In this document: positions 12,277 through 14,682 of the stretch, piece after piece
How the letters are laid out: every line of letters starts with the position of its first letter
Position numbering within the stretch: the first letter of the stretch is position 1
Assembly (NCBI GenBank): GCA_000437755.1
Contig: FR900171.1
Span: forward strand, 20,239-34,920
Direction of reading: 5' to 3'
DNA: 14,682 nt
Origin: Roseburia sp. CAG:303
GTDB taxonomy: Bacteria; Bacillota; Clostridia; Lachnospirales; Lachnospiraceae
The notes under the pieces: generated by a model
Database searches by the model: none
Told to the model about the DNA's origin: nothing
Seen by the model: the letters and a program-made list of their open reading frames with translations, nothing else
Program-made: the position numbers and the translations under genes

Positions 12277-14617
12277 CCGTTTTTCCTCCGATGAATGTAC
12301 TGATGGTATACAATCTTCCTTTTTCTTCTTCCGGAACACAAATCCGGATTCTTCCGGTTTCTGCCGTGATAAGGCAGGAATTCCCCGCTTCCTTCAGTCT
12401 ATGCAGGGTTTCTTCATGTGGATGGCCGTATCTGTTATTTTCCCCACAGGAAATCAGTGCCAGCCCGGTCTGTGCTTTTTTCAGAAATTCTTCTGAAGAA
12501 GCAGTTTTTGAACCATGATGTGCCACTTTCAGTACATCTGTTTTTTCTATCCTGTCTGCCAGTTCCCGTTCGGTATCTCTGCTGATATCCCCCGTAAAAT
12601 ACATGGAAAATTCAAAATAAGCCATGCGCATGACCATGGATGCATCATTGATATCATCGTATGATTTTTTCTGTGGACTGATAATCTCAAAGGTTAAATC
12701 CCCGTCCTGATATCTCGTATCCGAGCCAAGTCTGCGTACCGCAATATTTCTTTCTTCCGCCAGTTCCAGAAGATTCTTCCAGGCATCTTCATACCCGTCA
12801 CAATCCGGAAGATATATTGTTTTAATATTAATATCATTACTCTGTAACATTTCTTCCACACCATTGATATGATCTGCATCCCCATGTGACAGAAATACGG
12901 CATCGATTCGACCCACTCCCTGGCATTTTAAAAACGGAAGGATTCGGTATTCCGCCACCTGTTTTACGGATGTACTGCCCGCATCAATCAGATAATTATG
13001 CCCATTGCTGTTTTGCACAAGAGTGCAGTCTCCCTGCCCGACATCTGCCATGGATATCTGTATTCCCTGGTATCTCTGAGGATAAAATACAAGCAGAAGC
13101 AGACAGAGCGAACATAGAATCAGGAATAGCACTCCCGCCTTTTTCCGCCGCTTTCTGTGCTGAAAAACCAGCAGGCAGATAACGACAATGCCATAAAACA
13201 GCAGCATACGACTGCCAGGCAACTGTCCGGTAACAATACTCTGTCCGGGAAGTTTTCCTGTCAGGCTGCAAAGGGCATGGTAAATGCGCACAATCAATAC
13301 GGCTGTTCCTGCCGCAAACCTGCCTGCATACACGGATAATCCCGTAAGTATAGAAGCTGCCATTCCCGCCAGAAACAAAATACTTAAAAGAGGTATCACC
13401 ACAAAATTCAATAGCACGGCATAAACCGGCACTTCATAATAAAAATATGCTGTTACCGGAAGATTCAGCAGCCAGAAGAAAAAGCCCTGTGCGACAGAAA
13501 AAAGAAAACAGATTGATTTTCTTCTCGTCTGAATGGCTTTCTTTAATTCCGTACAGAAAAGTACGGAAAGCATGGCTGAATATGACATTAAAAACGATGC
13601 CCCGAAAACGGCATACGGATTTTCCATAAGAATAAACAGCACAGAAAATCCAAGTGCATTTTTCAAATCATATGTCCTTCCCGTAACGTCCGCAATCATT
13701 CTCAATAACATCATGAGAAATGCCCTTGTCACAGATATTCCGCCGCCCGTCATAATCCAGAAAAACCAGATCAGGATTCCAGAAACAACACCGGAAGTCA
13801 GAAAACAAAAACGCTTCCGCAGCACATGATAAAGTCCCATGCCTGCAACGGACATATGCAGTCCTGAAACCGTCAGGATATGGGCAATGCCGTTTTTTAC
13901 ATAGAGTTCTTTTTCTTCTTCGTCCAAATCTGCCTTATCCCCATATACGACTGCTTTTATGACACTGCCTTCCCTCTTCGTACAGACAGTCATAATATTA
14001 TCGCACAATCTGGCGGTAAGTCCGGTAAGATATTCCCGGATTTCATTATATCCGCAATCCGTGATTTCATAATGCTCCGCCTGTATTTTCAATGCAATCC
14101 CATCCGCATGAAGGTATTCTTTCTCGTCATAATTGCCTTCATTCCGACTTTCCCGAAACTCTGCTTTCTTTCCTTCTGTGCGGATGATATTTCCCACTTT
14201 AAAGCCGGGATTTTCCGTGAATAAAACCTTTACCTGCAAATCCGGCATCGTTTTATCCTCTGCCGACAGCTGCGTTCTCTCAAGGAAAACTGCATACCCG
14301 TATGCCGTCTTTACCATCTTTTTTACCCTGCCTTCCGCACATACTTCCTGTCCGTCAGGTAAATCCATGCAACCTCTGTATTGGGAATTTACCCCTGTCA
14401 TCCGGTATTTTCCAGAAAACCACAGAAGAAGCAATACCCCCAGCCATATAAGACCTACCGGCTTCCGTCCGGATTTCTTTTCAGATTCCCTTCTGGAAGC
14501 CGTTATTCCCGCCAGAATTACATAGATAATAATGCTGGCAATCCTGCACTTCATATTTTCTGCACTCAGCTCTCCCAGCAGCCATGCAGCGGCCGTTAAC
14601 AGTAACGGTCTTTTCAT
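12263..14617 (-). CDS. comEC: ComEC/Rec2 family DNA uptake channel protein
   Basis: ComEC forms the membrane channel through which single-stranded DNA enters during natural transformation. The 784 residues show the full family layout. Hydrophobic segments lie near 3-17, 25-40 and 54-68, then an extracytoplasmic OB-fold/DUF4131 region (about 80-190). The Competence domain has many membrane segments (about 215-510) and the motif HILTVSGLHM (247-256). A metallo-beta-lactamase-like domain runs from about 518 with DVGQGD (525-530), HGDADH (578-583), TGDIS (675-679) and AHHGS (699-703). The metal-site residues appear intact. The ATG at 14615-14617 has a GGGAGGATAG site with a rather long spacing of about 12 nt. 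Other competence genes are not in the window. Clostridia often keep comEC without known competence, so its role may be untested or different. Confidence 0.94.
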   Translation of the reverse strand: MKRPLLLTAAAWLLGELSAENMKCRIASIIIYVILAGITASRRESEKKSGRKPVGLIWLGVLLLLWFSGKYRMTGVNSQYRGCMDLPDGQEVCAEGRVKKMVKTAYGYAVFLERTQLSAEDKTMPDLQVKVLFTENPGFKVGNIIRTEGKKAEFRESRNEGNYDEKEYLHADGIALKIQAEHYEITDCGYNEIREYLTGLTARLCDNIMTVCTKREGSVIKAVVYGDKADLDEEEKELYVKNGIAHILTVSGLHMSVAGMGLYHVLRKRFCFLTSGVVSGILIWFFWIMTGGGISVTRAFLMMLLRMIADVTGRTYDLKNALGFSVLFILMENPYAVFGASFLMSYSAMLSVLFCTELKKAIQTRRKSICFLFSVAQGFFFWLLNLPVTAYFYYEVPVYAVLLNFVVIPLLSILFLAGMAASILTGLSVYAGRFAAGTAVLIVRIYHALCSLTGKLPGQSIVTGQLPGSRMLLFYGIVVICLLVFQHRKRRKKAGVLFLILCSLCLLLLVFYPQRYQGIQISMADVGQGDCTLVQNSNGHNYLIDAGSTSVKQVAEYRILPFLKCQGVGRIDAVFLSHGDADHINGVEEMLQSNDINIKTIYLPDCDGYEDAWKNLLELAEERNIAVRRLGSDTRYQDGDLTFEIISPQKKSYDDINDASMVMRMAYFEFSMYFTGDISRDTERELADRIEKTDVLKVAHHGSKTASSEEFLKKAQTGLALISCGENNRYGHPHEETLHRLKEAGNSCLITAETGRIRICVPEEEKGRLYTISTFIGGKTDEKY

Positions 14618-14639
14618 ATGAAGTTCTATCCTCCCTGTA

Positions 14640-14669
14640 ATAATATGCTATTTATTTAGGTAATTGCAA
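14640..14669 (-). promoter_or_regulatory. Possible comEC promoter
   Basis: On the minus strand TTGCAA (14664-14669), an 18-bp spacer and TATTAT (14640-14645) form a modest promoter match. The start would fall near 14633, at the edge of the ribosome site, leaving a very short leader. The 65 bp right of comEC hold no gene, and a true promoter could also lie outside the window. Confidence 0.3.
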
Positions 14670-14682
14670 AACACTTAAATTT

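Noticed and set aside
13225..13260. A short in-protein repeat in ComEC (TG-LPG-S twice, residues 453-469)
   Set aside because: It is only two imperfect copies in a linker after a membrane segment; chance or local loop sequence is enough to explain it.

Overview
The window is 14.7 kb of AT-rich chromosomal DNA from a Clostridia-type Firmicute, most likely Lachnospiraceae. The signs are strong GGAGG ribosome sites with tightly packed genes, the comEC-holA-rpsT arrangement typical of Firmicutes, a compact acpP-fabD-fabG-fabF-accB cluster, and Gram-positive-style consensus promoters. The family placement is inferred from gene order and protein style. Thirteen of the fourteen protein genes are on the minus strand; only rpsT is on the plus strand. 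I see no tRNA, rRNA, transposon, phage gene or CRISPR array. Most of the window is core chromosome.

Read in the direction of transcription (right to left), the layout has five blocks. (1) comEC (DNA uptake channel) overlaps holA (DNA polymerase III delta subunit), and holA converges on rpsT. (2) Divergent from rpsT, a small P-loop NTPase gene of THEP1-like appearance leads an operon with fabH and ppa, closed by a hairpin-plus-T-run terminator. (3) Next come an ABC-2 type exporter ATPase and two paralogous permeases, overlapping or nearly so. (4) A lone gene then encodes a cysteine-free, Ser/Thr/Lys-rich protein whose C-terminal half resembles the flagellar cap protein FliD. It has its own promoter and a long AT-rich terminator. 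(5) The type II fatty-acid synthesis operon acpP-fabD-fabG-fabF-accB follows, and accB runs off the left edge of the window a few codons before its stop.

The fatty-acid genes work together. AccB carries the biotin for malonyl-CoA formation, FabD moves malonate to ACP, FabH makes the first condensation, FabF elongates, and FabG reduces the beta-keto group. The dehydratase, the enoyl reductase and the other acetyl-CoA carboxylase subunits are not in the window. Some or all may lie beyond the left edge.

The main non-coding signals are: an inverted repeat resembling a FabT-type (MarR family) operator, overlapping the -10 box and expected start of a near-perfect acpP promoter; a 10-bp GC-rich stem-loop between acpP and fabD; and a roughly 110-nt rpsT leader with two mutually exclusive pairings. 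I found no dramatic new defence or mobile system. The best leads are the fatty-acid operator, the orphan FliD-like protein, the NTPase tied to fabH, and the rpsT leader.
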